From Ruminococcus sp. (GTDB lineage Bacteria > Bacillota > Clostridia > Oscillospirales > Ruminococcaceae): 64,000 nucleotides of DNA. Made by a program: the position numbers and the translations under genes. Numbering within the stretch: position 1 is the first letter of the stretch; each line of letters opens with the position of its first letter. Location: NCBI GenBank assembly GCA_014799785.1, contig JAAVHI010000019.1, forward strand, positions 1-64,000, written 5' to 3'. Positions 1-8,161 of this stretch are shown in pieces. The notes beneath the pieces were generated by a model. That model saw nothing but the letters and a program-made list of their open reading frames with translations, ran no database searches and was not told the DNA's origin.

Positions 1-26
1 TATATAGTAATAGAAAAATCATCTTG

Positions 27-105
27 AACTTGAACCGATATGAAAGAAACCCTGATTTTATAAGGCTTTGAAACGGTTCATGTTGATTTGTTGTAACTTG
101 AACCG
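27..105. repeat. TGAACCG repeats upstream of the phage regulator
   Basis: The 11-mer AACTTGAACCG occurs at 27-37 and 95-105, and its core TGAACCG is present inverted at 74-80. All three lie in the short non-coding stretch ahead of the DUF1492-like gene. Repeats placed like this can be operator sites, but the 5' context is outside the window, so this is only a candidate. Confidence 0.35.
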
Positions 106-129
106 CATGATGAAAGGAAGGATTTGAGT

Positions 130-576
130 ATGAGTGCAAAAGAATATTTACAGCAATTAAAGCGGTTAGATACCGTCATAAATCAAAAAATCGAGGAACT
201 AAAGGGTTTGCGATCAACCATATACGGTGTAAGCAGTATTGACTATTCAAAAGAGCGTGTGCAAACAAGTCAATCTGTCAATGCTCCGTTTGTAAAAACT
301 GCTGACCGTATTGCTGACCTTGAAACAGAAATAAATCAAGAAATTGATAGTTTTGTCGATGAAAGGCACAAGATAATAAATCAAATTCAGGGGTTGCAGA
401 ACATAAATCATATAAACCTTCTTTTCAAGCGATATGTTGAATTTAAAAGCCTTGAAGTTATCGCCATTGAAATGAATTTTACATATCAATACACAAGGCG
501 TTTACACGGAACGGCATTGCAGGATTTTGAAAATACTTATAAAGAAGCTACATTTTTTATCTTGAAAGCTACATAA
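130..576 (+). CDS. DUF1492 / ArpU-like phage transcriptional regulator
   Basis: A 148-residue protein, mostly helical and charged, with a coiled-coil N-terminal half and a C-terminal segment (about residues 105-140) shaped like the sigma-70 region 4 / ArpU helix-turn-helix (LEVIAIEMNFTYQYTRRLHG). It matches the DUF1492 phage proteins that sit just ahead of the terminase genes in Firmicutes prophages and are thought to control late transcription. The start is taken as ATG 130, not the TTG at 124, because AAGGAAGG at 114-121 is spaced 8 bases from 130 and too close to 124. Its position before the tRNAs and terminase supports a late-gene activator role, which is inference. Confidence 0.75.
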   Translation: MSAKEYLQQLKRLDTVINQKIEELKGLRSTIYGVSSIDYSKERVQTSQSVNAPFVKTADRIADLETEINQEIDSFVDERHKIINQIQGLQNINHINLLFKRYVEFKSLEVIAIEMNFTYQYTRRLHGTALQDFENTYKEATFFILKAT

Positions 577-626
577 ATTCCATGATAGAATATAAAATAG
601 AAAAATTATTTTACGAAAGAAAGTGT

Positions 627-702
627 TGGGACTTAGCCAAGCGGTAAGGCAGCGGACTTTGACTCCGTTATTTCGCGGGTTCAAATCCCGCCGTCCCAGC
701 CA
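627..702 (+). tRNA. tRNA-Gln (anticodon TTG), phage-encoded
   Basis: A cloverleaf with acceptor TGGGAC pairing GTCCCA, a D-arm around GCCAAGCGGTAAGGC, an anticodon loop CTTTGAC (anticodon TTG), T-loop TTCAAAT with a GCGGG/CCCGC stem, and an encoded CCA at 700-702. One mismatch (T633-C692) lies at the base of the acceptor stem. It reads CAA and CAG, and CAA is used heavily by the neighbouring phage genes. Location inside the prophage makes it a phage tRNA. Confidence 0.9.
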
Positions 703-773
703 TTAGCTACTCTGTCTATACTCTTAGAATTTTAGATCATGTTTTAAGAGTGACAGTTGTAAATAAAGCAATG

Positions 774-802
774 AAAGGAGTAATAATATGCACTGGACTT
801 AG
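774..802 (+). other. Four-codon mini-ORF (MHWT) with strong ribosome site
   Basis: AAAGGAG at 774-780 sits seven bases before ATG 788, which is followed by only CAC TGG ACT and a TAG stop. The stretch lies between the two phage tRNAs, upstream of a strong hairpin (840-891). It may be chance, a decayed gene start, or a leader peptide; nothing else supports translation. Confidence 0.25.
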
Positions 803-839
803 CTTTGTAAAATACTGTAAGCATTGAAAGAATACGGCG

Positions 840-896
840 ACGGGCATGGGGCAGCTATCCAATCATACTGATATTTGCTACCCATGCCCGTTTATT
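840..896 (+). terminator. Strong hairpin followed by T-rich tract between phage tRNAs
   Basis: ACGGGCATGGG (840-850) and CCCATGCCCGT (881-891) form an 11-bp perfect stem, extendable inward by AGC/GCT, followed by TTTATTTT. This fits an intrinsic terminator with a large loop, or a small structured RNA. It is directly upstream of tRNA-Leu (899), whose transcript would then need readthrough or its own start. Confidence 0.55.
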
Positions 897-898
897 TT

Positions 899-985
899 GC
901 TACTATGGCGAAATTGGCAGACGCAACAGACTTAAAATCTGTCGGCTTAAATGCTGTGTGGGTTCAAGTCCCATTAGTAGCACCA
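899..985 (+). tRNA. tRNA-Leu (anticodon TAA), phage-encoded
   Basis: Acceptor GCTACTA pairs TAGTAGC, the D-loop region carries AAATTGGCAGAC, the anticodon loop is CTTAAAA (anticodon TAA), a long class II variable arm is present (CGGC..GCTG), T-loop TTCAAGT, and CCA is encoded at 983-985. It reads TTA and TTG leucine codons, which the phage genes use often. It ends 28 bases before the terminase small subunit gene. Confidence 0.93.
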
Positions 986-1013
986 CTTATTATTTAAAAA
1001 AGAAGGTGAATTC

Positions 1014-1436
1014 ATGGGTAGACCACGGAAATTTACAAGCGTAAAACAATTGGAAAAAACATGGGAAGCGTACAAAGCTGATTGTGACAATCAAAAGGTG
1101 CTTACCCATGATTTCAGTTCAAAAAATTCTGAATTTGTCACCGCAGAACTGAAACGCAGTATAACATACACGATTGAAGGCTTTTGCGTATTTGCGGGAA
1201 TTGCCCGTTCTGCTTTTTATGAAATGTACGCTGAAAAAGAACCTTTTTCGGACACGGTTACGCGCATGAGAGAAGAATGTGAAGTTGATGCCCGCAAAAA
1301 GTTTGAATTACAGGTAATTCCGTCACAGCTTGCGGGCTTGTGGATGTCAAATTACGGGTACACGACCAAAACAGACACCAGTGTTTCCGGTTCTGTTCCT
1401 GTTGTCATTTCGGGGGAAGATGAACTTGAAGATTAG
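1014..1436 (+). CDS. Phage terminase small subunit
   Basis: A 140-residue protein opening MGRPRKFTSVKQLEKTWEAY, typical of Gp3-type DNA-packaging small subunits; a central segment (about residues 55-75: YTIEGFCVFAGIARSAFYEM) looks like the DNA-binding helix-turn-helix. It would recognise the packaging start site and recruit the large subunit. AGAAGGTGA precedes the ATG. The stop overlaps the start of the large-subunit gene, as expected for a translationally coupled pair. Confidence 0.85.
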   Translation: MGRPRKFTSVKQLEKTWEAYKADCDNQKVLTHDFSSKNSEFVTAELKRSITYTIEGFCVFAGIARSAFYEMYAEKEPFSDTVTRMREECEVDARKKFELQVIPSQLAGLWMSNYGYTTKTDTSVSGSVPVVISGEDELED

Positions 1437-2685
1437 TTCGCACAAAATAAATCTTCCCGATGTTGTCGGCAAAGGGTACGGTACGTTTTGGCGTTGGAAA
1501 GGGCGTTACAGAGTATGTAAGGGAAGTCGTGCAAGCAAGAAATCCAAAACAACGGCTTTGAACCTGATAACCCGAATGATGAAATACCCGGAAGCAAACT
1601 TGCTTGTAGTTCGTAAGGTTTTCCGAACTCTGAAAGATAGCTGCTTTACTGAATTAAAATGGGCTATCAACCGTTTAGGCGTTACAGATTTTTGGGAAAT
1701 CAAAGAAAGTCCCCTTGAAATGACTTATAAACCTACAGGGCAAAAGATTTATTTCAGGGGGCTTGACGATTCGTTGAAGGTCACTTCAATTACAGTTGAA
1801 CACGGGTATTTGTGTTGGATGTGGATTGAAGAAGCATATGAAATCAGCAATGAAAATGATTTCAATATGTTGGACGAATCAATTCGTGGTGCGATCCCGC
1901 CTGAAACGGGATTATTCAAGCAAGTGACCCTGACATTCAACCCGTGGAACGAACACCATTGGCTGAAAAAAAGGTTCTTTGACAACCCGAACGATGAAAC
2001 CCTTGCCATGACTACAAATTACCTTTGTAATGAGTGGTTAGACGATGCCGACAAAAAGCTTTTTGAAACCATGAAAGAGCATAACCCCCGCCGCTATCGT
2101 GTTGCAGGGTTAGGTGATTGGGGCATCGTTGAGGGGCTTATCTATGAAAATTGGGAAGAAAAAGTATTTGATATTGACGAAATACGCAGCCTGCAAAGCG
2201 TAAAATCTGCTTTCGGGCTTGACTTTGGATATACAAACGACCCGTCCGCTTTGTTTTGCGGGTTGGTTGACGAAAGCATAAAGACAATATGGGTTTTTGA
2301 TGAAATCTATAAAAAAGGCATGAGCAATGAAGTTATTGCGGAAGAAATCACGAAAGCCGGATATTCAAAAGAAAAAATTCGTGCTGACAACGCAGAACCT
2401 AAAAGTATTGACCGCCTGTATGAGTTGGGTATCAACCGAATACAAAAGTCAAGAAAAGGAAAAGACAGCGTTGACAGCGGAATAGACTATATACAGGATT
2501 ATCACATCATCATTCACCCAAAATGCGTGAATTTTATAACGGAAATCTCCAATTACACATGGGATATTGACCCCAAAACAGGCAAAAGGCTGAATAAGCC
2601 TATTGGAGATTTTAACCACTTAATGGATGCAATGCGGTATGCGCTTGAAAGTTTTTCAAGAAGCAATGCGTTCAGCTTTGACTAA
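1420..2685 (+). CDS. Phage terminase large subunit (ATPase/nuclease)
   Basis: A 421-residue DNA-packaging motor of the Terminase_3 / XtmB type. Seen motifs: a P-loop-like GSRASKKSKT (residues 35-44), a Walker B WIEEA (135-139), and in the RNase H-like nuclease half GLDFGYTNDP (about 266-275) and HLMDAMRYA (about 401-409). It translocates DNA into the prohead and cuts concatemers. The start is ATG 1420 with GGGGGAAG just upstream, inside the end of the small-subunit gene. An in-frame upstream start at 1330 would lie well within that gene and has no ribosome site. Confidence 0.92.
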   Translation: MNLKISSHKINLPDVVGKGYGTFWRWKGRYRVCKGSRASKKSKTTALNLITRMMKYPEANLLVVRKVFRTLKDSCFTELKWAINRLGVTDFWEIKESPLEMTYKPTGQKIYFRGLDDSLKVTSITVEHGYLCWMWIEEAYEISNENDFNMLDESIRGAIPPETGLFKQVTLTFNPWNEHHWLKKRFFDNPNDETLAMTTNYLCNEWLDDADKKLFETMKEHNPRRYRVAGLGDWGIVEGLIYENWEEKVFDIDEIRSLQSVKSAFGLDFGYTNDPSALFCGLVDESIKTIWVFDEIYKKGMSNEVIAEEITKAGYSKEKIRADNAEPKSIDRLYELGINRIQKSRKGKDSVDSGIDYIQDYHIIIHPKCVNFITEISNYTWDIDPKTGKRLNKPIGDFNHLMDAMRYALESFSRSNAFSFD

Positions 2686-2686
2686 A

Positions 2687-2704
2687 AGTAACATATCAGT
2701 AACA
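2687..2704 (+). repeat. AGTAACA tandem repeat, copy 1 (inverted partner at 24824)
   Basis: AGTAACATATCAGTAACA is two AGTAACA units 11 bases apart, about one helical turn. Its reverse complement, with one change in 18, is at 24824-24841 at the far end of the prophage. Such spacing is typical of a protein binding two half-sites on the same face, for example an integrase arm-type site or an operator. Function unknown. Confidence 0.45.
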
Positions 2705-2740
2705 AAAAGCCTTGAAAACGTTTTGTTTTCGGGCTTTTTG
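2704..2740 (+). terminator. Terminator-like hairpin after terminase
   Basis: AAAAAGCC (2704-2711) pairs GGCTTTTT (2732-2739), with further pairing of GAAAAC to GTTTTC inside. It lies 19 bases after the terminase stop and before the ribosome site of the next gene; it may only partly terminate, since the late genes continue. Confidence 0.65.
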
Positions 2741-2772
2741 CGTTATTGTACAATAGAGAGGGGGCAAACAAG

Positions 2773-3096
2773 GTGAAATTCAAGGTCAATGGACTTACGT
2801 GGACGGTTCAAAGTGTTCAACGTGATAGTGAAAAATTACAGGTAAACGGGAAAGATTGTCTTGGGAGTACTTATTTTCAGGACTTGCAGATTTATGTTGA
2901 CCGCACCCTTCCCGAAATCCTGTTCAGGCAAATAGTTATTCATGAATTGGTTCATGCGTTTACATTCAGCTTTGGCGTTCATCTTGTAGCCAATGAGGAA
3001 ACGGAAGAACCCGTTTGTGATTTTATAGGCGCACATTTGGACGAAATATATTCCGTTACGAACAAAATTATGAAATCCTGTTACAGTAAGGGGTGA
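2773..3096 (+). CDS. Small phage zinc-metallopeptidase-like protein (HELVH)
   Basis: A 107-residue protein with HELVHAF at residues 57-63, a gluzincin-type HExxH zinc motif, followed about 18 residues later by an acidic stretch (EETEEP) and CDFIGAHL, which could supply the third ligand as in ImmA/IrrE-like peptidases. No signal peptide or DNA-binding domain is seen. The start is GTG 2773: GAGAGGGGG at 2756-2764 is correctly spaced, whereas the upstream in-frame TTG 2746 is before the ribosome site. It sits between terminase and portal and overlaps the next gene's ribosome site. Substrate unknown; prohead maturation or host-protein cleavage are both guesses. Confidence 0.7.
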   Translation: MKFKVNGLTWTVQSVQRDSEKLQVNGKDCLGSTYFQDLQIYVDRTLPEILFRQIVIHELVHAFTFSFGVHLVANEETEEPVCDFIGAHLDEIYSVTNKIMKSCYSKG

Positions 3097-3098
3097 AG

Positions 3099-4607
3099 AT
3101 GGTGCAGTTTTTTAATAATTTAACCGCTAAAATATCAAACCTTATTGTTCAGGGTGCGAGTAAACGAATGTCGGACAAAGAATTTCTTGAAGAAGAAATA
3201 AGAAAATGGAAGAACAGTCCGCAGCGTATGATGCAGATAAAAGGTCACTTGTATTATGAGGGTGAGCATGATATATTATTCCGCAAAAGAACCGTCATCG
3301 GCGAGAACGGCAACCTTGAAGAAGTTGAAAACCTTCCGAATAACAAGATAATTGACAATCAATATGGAAAGTTGGTAAGTCAGAAAGCTAACTACCTTTT
3401 AGGTCAGCCGTTTACAATTGAGGGCGAAAATAAACAATATGTTGAACTTTTGAAGAAAATTTTCAACAAAAAGTTTATGAAAACATTGAAAAATGCGGGA
3501 AAAGCTGCTTTGAATGGTGGTATCGTATGGCTGTACCCATATTACAACGAAAACGGGAAACTTTCATTCAGAACGTTTCCCGGATATGAGGTTCTTCCTT
3601 TTTGGAAAGACAGTGAACACACAGTTCTTGATTTAGCTGTACGTGTTTATTTGGTTTTGGGATATGAAGGTACACAACAGGTTGAAATTGAAAAAGTTGA
3701 AGTATACAGTTTGAACGGCGTTCACCGTTATATTTTGGACGATGGAAGGCTTATTCCCGATGTCAGCGAGAATGAGGAAGAAAATCTTCCGTATGTTCAG
3801 GCTGTAGATTCACAGAGTAACATTTCTTCTATGAACTGGACGAAAATTCCGTTGATACCCTTGAAATATAACGAAACAGAAACCCCGCTCCTGAAACGTG
3901 TAAAAAGCCTTCAAGACGGTATAAATATAATGCTTTCCGACTTTGAAAACAATATGCAGGAAGATGCCCGCAACACCATCCTTGTACTGAAAAACTATGA
4001 CGGTACAAATTTGGGCGAATTCCGGCGTAACCTTGCAACATATGGTGCTGTTAAGGTTCGATATGACGGTGAAACTAAAGGCGGGGTTGAAACCCTTGAA
4101 ATACAGGTAAATGCCGAAAACTACAAGGTTATTTTGGAGATATTCAAGAAAGCTATAATCGAAAATGGCATGGGTTACGATGCAAAAGACGATAGGCTTT
4201 CGGGTAACCCAAACCAAATGAACATTCAATCAATGTATTCTGATATTGATTTAGATGCAAATGATATGGAAACCGAACTTCAAGCGGCATTTGAAGAAAT
4301 CCTTTGGTTTGTCAACGCCCATTTGACAAATACAGGTAATGGTGATTTTGAGGATGAAGAAGTAACCGTTATCTTTAATCGGGATATTCTTATAAACGAA
4401 AGTGAAGCGATTGCAAACTGTTCCGCTTCCGTTGGTATTCTCTCCGATGAGACTATTGTAGGTCAGCACCCGTGGGTTGATGATCCGCAACTTGAAATGA
4501 ACCGTTTGAAAAAACAAAAAAGAGATGAACAAGCTGAATTTGAACGTCAGCAAGAATATAACCCTTTTAAACAGCAGGATTCGGACGGTGGCGTAAATGA
4601 AGAATAG
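3099..4607 (+). CDS. Phage portal protein (SPP1 Gp6-like)
   Basis: About 502 residues, the usual size of the phage_prot_Gp6 portal family. The N-terminal part (KWKNSPQRMMQIKGHLYYEG) and the central FRTFPGYEVLPFWKD and PLIPLKYNETETPLLKRVKSLQDGIN segments are characteristic. It forms the dodecameric ring at one capsid vertex through which DNA enters and leaves and to which the tail joins. AAGGGGTGA precedes; ATG 3099 has better spacing than GTG 3093. It overlaps the start of the minor head gene by 11 bases. Confidence 0.92.
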   Translation: MVQFFNNLTAKISNLIVQGASKRMSDKEFLEEEIRKWKNSPQRMMQIKGHLYYEGEHDILFRKRTVIGENGNLEEVENLPNNKIIDNQYGKLVSQKANYLLGQPFTIEGENKQYVELLKKIFNKKFMKTLKNAGKAALNGGIVWLYPYYNENGKLSFRTFPGYEVLPFWKDSEHTVLDLAVRVYLVLGYEGTQQVEIEKVEVYSLNGVHRYILDDGRLIPDVSENEEENLPYVQAVDSQSNISSMNWTKIPLIPLKYNETETPLLKRVKSLQDGINIMLSDFENNMQEDARNTILVLKNYDGTNLGEFRRNLATYGAVKVRYDGETKGGVETLEIQVNAENYKVILEIFKKAIIENGMGYDAKDDRLSGNPNQMNIQSMYSDIDLDANDMETELQAAFEEILWFVNAHLTNTGNGDFEDEEVTVIFNRDILINESEAIANCSASVGILSDETIVGQHPWVDDPQLEMNRLKKQKRDEQAEFERQQEYNPFKQQDSDGGVNEE

Positions 4608-7095
4608 TCAATACTGGCAGCTTAGATTTACACAGCTTGAACAGGCACAAAATAAAATGGCTGCTGAATCCTCAAAAGAAATTGAACAGCAGTATAAACA
4701 GGCACAAAAGGAAATTGAAGCTAAAATCAACACATGGTATCAGCGTTTCGCCAAAAATAATGGTATTACAATGGCAGAAGCCCGCCAATTCCTGAAAAAC
4801 GCCGATTTGACAGAATTCAAGTGGGACGTTCAGGATTATATTAAATACGGTCAGGATAATGCTTTAATGGGCGGTTGGACGAAAGAACTTGAAAATGCTT
4901 CCGCAAGATTTCATATTTCACGTCTTGAAGCCTTGAAAATCCAAACACAGCAGAGCCTTGAAGCTATGTTCAACAAGCAGCTTGGAATTGTTTCCGCAAC
5001 AATGCAAAGTGTGTATGAAAGCGGATATTTTCATACTGCTTATGAACTGCAAAAGGGCTTTGGTGTTGGTTGGGATATTGCAGGGTTAAATCAATCGGCT
5101 ATCGAAAAGGTTATCAGTAAACCGTGGACGGTTGACGGTAAGAATTTTTCCGAAAGAATTTGGGGAAATAAACAGAAGTTGATTTCAGAAATTCACAGCG
5201 ATTTAACGCAAAATATAATGCTTGGTGCTGACCCGCAGAAGGCGATCAACAGCATAGCTAAAAAAATGAACACTTCCAAAACAAACGCCGGGAAGCTTGT
5301 AATGACAGAAGAAGCCTATTTCAGTTCAGCAGCCCAAAAGGGTTGTTTTGAAGAATTGGGGGTTGAAGAATATGAAATAGTTGCAACGTTAGATTCACAT
5401 ACGTCTGAAATATGCCGCAGCCTTGACGGGCAGCACTTTCCAATGAAAGACTTTCAGCCGGGGGTAACAGCCCCGCCTTTTCATGTTTGGTGCAGAACCA
5501 CTACAGCCCCATACTTCAATGAAAATTTTGGAAGCATTGGAGAACGTGCCGCACGTGATGAAGAAACGGGAAAAACGTATTACATACCTGACGATATGAA
5601 TTACAAAGAATGGAAAAAAACATTCGTTGACGGCGGCGACAAATCAGGTTTTGATATACTTGACGATGGTTCAACGCTTCATTACAAGAAGCATATTGAA
5701 CCGATTCCTGAACCCCCGCCAAAGAAAGAATACCTTACAAAGAAAAAACTGCAAGCCAAAATTGCACTTGCAGACGTTCAGATTGAAGATTTAGAAAAAC
5801 AATTTCAAGACCAAACAAGCGGTTTGATTTCTTATGAGGATTTCAAGAAGTATTATAGCGGTGATTGTTCTGCTATATCTTATGATGCAAAGGGAGAAGC
5901 CGCTTTAAAATCCATTGTGGAGCAAATGGAAGCCGTTGAAGCTCAAAAAGCGGAATGGCAAGCCAAACTTGATGAAAAATTGAAAGCTGAACAGAAAAAA
6001 GTCCTTGTAAAACAACAACTTGACCTTGAAGCACAAAAGGCTGCAATTCAGCAGGAACTTGACGATTTTGAAGTGAAAACCTATTCCGGTATTTGGAAAG
6101 ATGATAAAACAACCGCCGATTGGGGAAGTTTGAACATTGAGGGCAAAAAGGAATATTACGAAGATAAGTTCATTACTGAAAAAGACCCTGATTTGCTACA
6201 GAAATATAAAGACCTCTATAAACAGGTTGAAGAACTTGATACAGAGGGCGGCAACTACTACAATATTCAACAGCAGTTGAAGAAGATTGAAACGGAAATT
6301 TCAAAAGTTCAATCGGATTTGACAAACCTTGAAAAAGGTGTTACAATGAAAGATAACGCATTTTCACAAGAACGCAAAGATGCCGCACTTTGGGCTAAAA
6401 ATACAAAAGAAGCGGATAATTCTTTACGTGATAAATGCGGTGAAGTGTGGCGAACAAGTTCAAAAGATGAAAGAAATGCCATTTATGATTATACTTCCAG
6501 TTATCATAAATTTAATGAGCCTTTGCGTGGAGTTGAATACGGCACAAGCGCATATAAGGGTGTGGGTAATGTCGATTTCGACCAAATCGGTGTTACATAT
6601 TCGGGTTTTAAACCCGGTCAAATGCGGAAAGAAATCAACGACATGACGAACATCATTGAAAAGTCTACATATGATTTTGATATGTGGATGCAGCGTGGTT
6701 GTGATTACAACGGAATGGATCATTTCTTTGAAATTCCAATGTCTAAATTGCAAAATGCTTCACATGAAGAATTGCAAGAACTTGTTGGAAATACTGTTAC
6801 TGAATATGCCTTTTGTAGTTGCGGTGTTGCAAAAGGTAAGGGATTTTCCAGTAAACCAATCATACTTAACATTTATGCCCCAAAGGGTACACAAATGATG
6901 TATGTTGAACCTTTTTCAGCTTTTGGTAATGGTTCTGGTAAATCGTGGGACGGGTATAAAACACAATCCTCATTCGGCGTTGAATCGGAAATTATTCTTC
7001 AACAAGGAACAAGTTTTAGAATAACAAAAATTGAAAAAACAAATGGCAAATTGTATGTTGACCTTGAAGTAATCGAACAAAATCCACAGCATTAA
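4597..7095 (+). CDS. Minor head morphogenesis protein (SPP1 Gp7-like) fused to ADP-ribosyltransferase
   Basis: An 832-residue protein, far longer than the roughly 300-400 of plain SPP1_gp7 proteins. Residues 1-330 are the head-morphogenesis part, ending in the conserved AT.DSHTSEICRSLDGQ and PPFHVWCRTT segments. Residues about 375-600 are Lys/Gln/Glu-rich coiled coil. Residues about 610-830 resemble a mono-ADP-ribosyltransferase of the R-S-E class: arginine in MQRG (R700), the F-x-S strand YAFCSCG (S741), and the ESE motif (E796, E798) followed by IILQQGTSFRI. It likely enters the capsid next to the portal and could be ejected with DNA to modify a host protein, as T4 Alt is. Delivery and target are inference; fold and active-site reading are fairly firm. 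Confidence 0.85.
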   Translation: MKNSQYWQLRFTQLEQAQNKMAAESSKEIEQQYKQAQKEIEAKINTWYQRFAKNNGITMAEARQFLKNADLTEFKWDVQDYIKYGQDNALMGGWTKELENASARFHISRLEALKIQTQQSLEAMFNKQLGIVSATMQSVYESGYFHTAYELQKGFGVGWDIAGLNQSAIEKVISKPWTVDGKNFSERIWGNKQKLISEIHSDLTQNIMLGADPQKAINSIAKKMNTSKTNAGKLVMTEEAYFSSAAQKGCFEELGVEEYEIVATLDSHTSEICRSLDGQHFPMKDFQPGVTAPPFHVWCRTTTAPYFNENFGSIGERAARDEETGKTYYIPDDMNYKEWKKTFVDGGDKSGFDILDDGSTLHYKKHIEPIPEPPPKKEYLTKKKLQAKIALADVQIEDLEKQFQDQTSGLISYEDFKKYYSGDCSAISYDAKGEAALKSIVEQMEAVEAQKAEWQAKLDEKLKAEQKKVLVKQQLDLEAQKAAIQQELDDFEVKTYSGIWKDDKTTADWGSLNIEGKKEYYEDKFITEKDPDLLQKYKDLYKQVEELDTEGGNYYNIQQQLKKIETEISKVQSDLTNLEKGVTMKDNAFSQERKDAALWAKNTKEADNSLRDKCGEVWRTSSKDERNAIYDYTSSYHKFNEPLRGVEYGTSAYKGVGNVDFDQIGVTYSGFKPGQMRKEINDMTNIIEKSTYDFDMWMQRGCDYNGMDHFFEIPMSKLQNASHEELQELVGNTVTEYAFCSCGVAKGKGFSSKPIILNIYAPKGTQMMYVEPFSAFGNGSGKSWDGYKTQSSFGVESEIILQQGTSFRITKIEKTNGKLYVDLEVIEQNPQH

Positions 7096-7109
7096 AGAAG
7101 GTGATTGTA

Positions 7110-7355
7110 ATGGTAGAAAAGGAAACGCTATCGGAACGATATGCGGGCGATATTCTTACTGACAATACAAAAATCCCTAAATATGAGCAATGTAAGGATT
7201 GCTTATTTCGTAAAAGCGAGATTAATGGGGTTTTGTATGATAATTATAGAAAAAGTTGTTGCATGATGTTTCCTTACCCCAAAATGAAACCTATGGAATT
7301 CTATCATGGAACAGCCCGATGCGAATTTTACGAAAAAGAAAATCAAAAGAAATAA
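7110..7355 (+). CDS. Small Cys-containing phage protein, unknown
   Basis: An 81-residue protein with CKDC early, CC in the middle and a further Cys near the end, so a possible zinc-binding knuckle. I do not recognise a family. ATG 7110 is chosen because AAGAAGGTG at 7095-7103 is spaced correctly; the GTG at 7101 is within that site. It lies 14 bases after the head/ADP-ribosyltransferase gene and is followed at once by a terminator, so it may be the last gene of that transcript segment. Confidence 0.6.
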   Translation: MVEKETLSERYAGDILTDNTKIPKYEQCKDCLFRKSEINGVLYDNYRKSCCMMFPYPKMKPMEFYHGTARCEFYEKENQKK

Positions 7356-7388
7356 CCACTTTTGAATTAAGTTCAAAGGTGGTTTTTT
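7354..7388 (+). terminator. Intrinsic terminator before the capsid genes
   Basis: AACCACTTTTGAA (7354-7366) and TTCAAAGGTGGTT (7372-7384) form a 13-bp stem with one mispair region, a 5-base loop and a following T run. It separates the packaging/portal genes from scaffold and capsid, probably setting their relative expression. The 154 bases up to the scaffold gene hold no gene I can support, only a small GC-rich hairpin around 7500-7515. Confidence 0.8.
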
Positions 7389-7542
7389 CATGCCAATTTT
7401 TTAGAAAGGGGCGGTGATTCAATTATCTTCTAACTATGGGTTAAATAGTAATTTGCCCTTTTGGTATTGCGGGCGGTAAAGAACAAGACTTTTCACAGGC
7501 GGCGATACCGCCGTAAAAAATCAAAGAAAGGAATTATGTATC

Positions 7543-8139
7543 ATGAAATTGAAAGAGCAGCTTGTAGGAATGGGTTTGACGGAGGAAGTGGCACAAAAGG
7601 TGGTTGATGAAGTGATAGACGGAAATTATATTCCGAAATCCCGCTTCAACGAAATCAACGAGGAAAACAAAGCCTTGAAGCAGTCGGTTTCTGACCGCGA
7701 TAAACAGCTTGAGGATTTGAAAAAATCCAGCGGCGATAATGCAGAATTGAAAAAGCAGATTGAAGCTTTACAGCAGCAGAACGCCGATCAGAAAAAGGCG
7801 CATGATGCGGAAATGACACAGTTGAAGTTGGAAACCGCTATCGAAACAGCCCTGATAACAGCGGGAGCGAAAAATGCAAAAGCAGTCAGGGGCTTGCTTA
7901 ACGCTTCCGACCTTAAACTTGCCGGTGACGGTTCTGTTGATGGATTGAAAGAACAGCTTGAAGCGGTTCAGAAATCTGATCCGTATATGTTCAATGAAGT
8001 TCAGCAGACCGTTTTCAAAGGGTTTCAGCCGGGTGCTTCCGCTGATCCCAACCCCGGAACAAAAGTTGATTTTTCAAAAATGACATATTCGGAAATGGTA
8101 GCGTATGCAGCAGCTAATCCGGGTGTGAAAATTGAGTAA
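7543..8139 (+). CDS. Phage capsid scaffolding protein (Gp20-like)
   Basis: A 198-residue protein with the order expected of Phage_GP20 scaffolds: N-terminal MKLKEQLVGMGLTEEVAQKV and GNYIPKSRFNEINEENK, then a long coiled coil (about 35-105) and a small C-terminal part ending in SEMVAYAAANPGVKIE. It templates assembly of the capsid shell and leaves before DNA packaging. It is 22 bases upstream of the major capsid gene, the standard arrangement. No capsid maturation protease is seen. Confidence 0.9.
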   Translation: MKLKEQLVGMGLTEEVAQKVVDEVIDGNYIPKSRFNEINEENKALKQSVSDRDKQLEDLKKSSGDNAELKKQIEALQQQNADQKKAHDAEMTQLKLETAIETALITAGAKNAKAVRGLLNASDLKLAGDGSVDGLKEQLEAVQKSDPYMFNEVQQTVFKGFQPGASADPNPGTKVDFSKMTYSEMVAYAAANPGVKIE

Positions 8140-8161
8140 CAGAAAGGAAAAGTGAAACACT

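Noticed and set aside
1330..1419. Upstream start for the terminase large subunit
   Set aside because: The 30 extra residues lie within the small-subunit gene in another frame and lack a ribosome site; ATG 1420 has one.
7389..7542. Short peptide gene before the scaffold (near 7413)
   Set aside because: Only about 21 codons with the start lying on its ribosome-site-like sequence; nothing supports translation.
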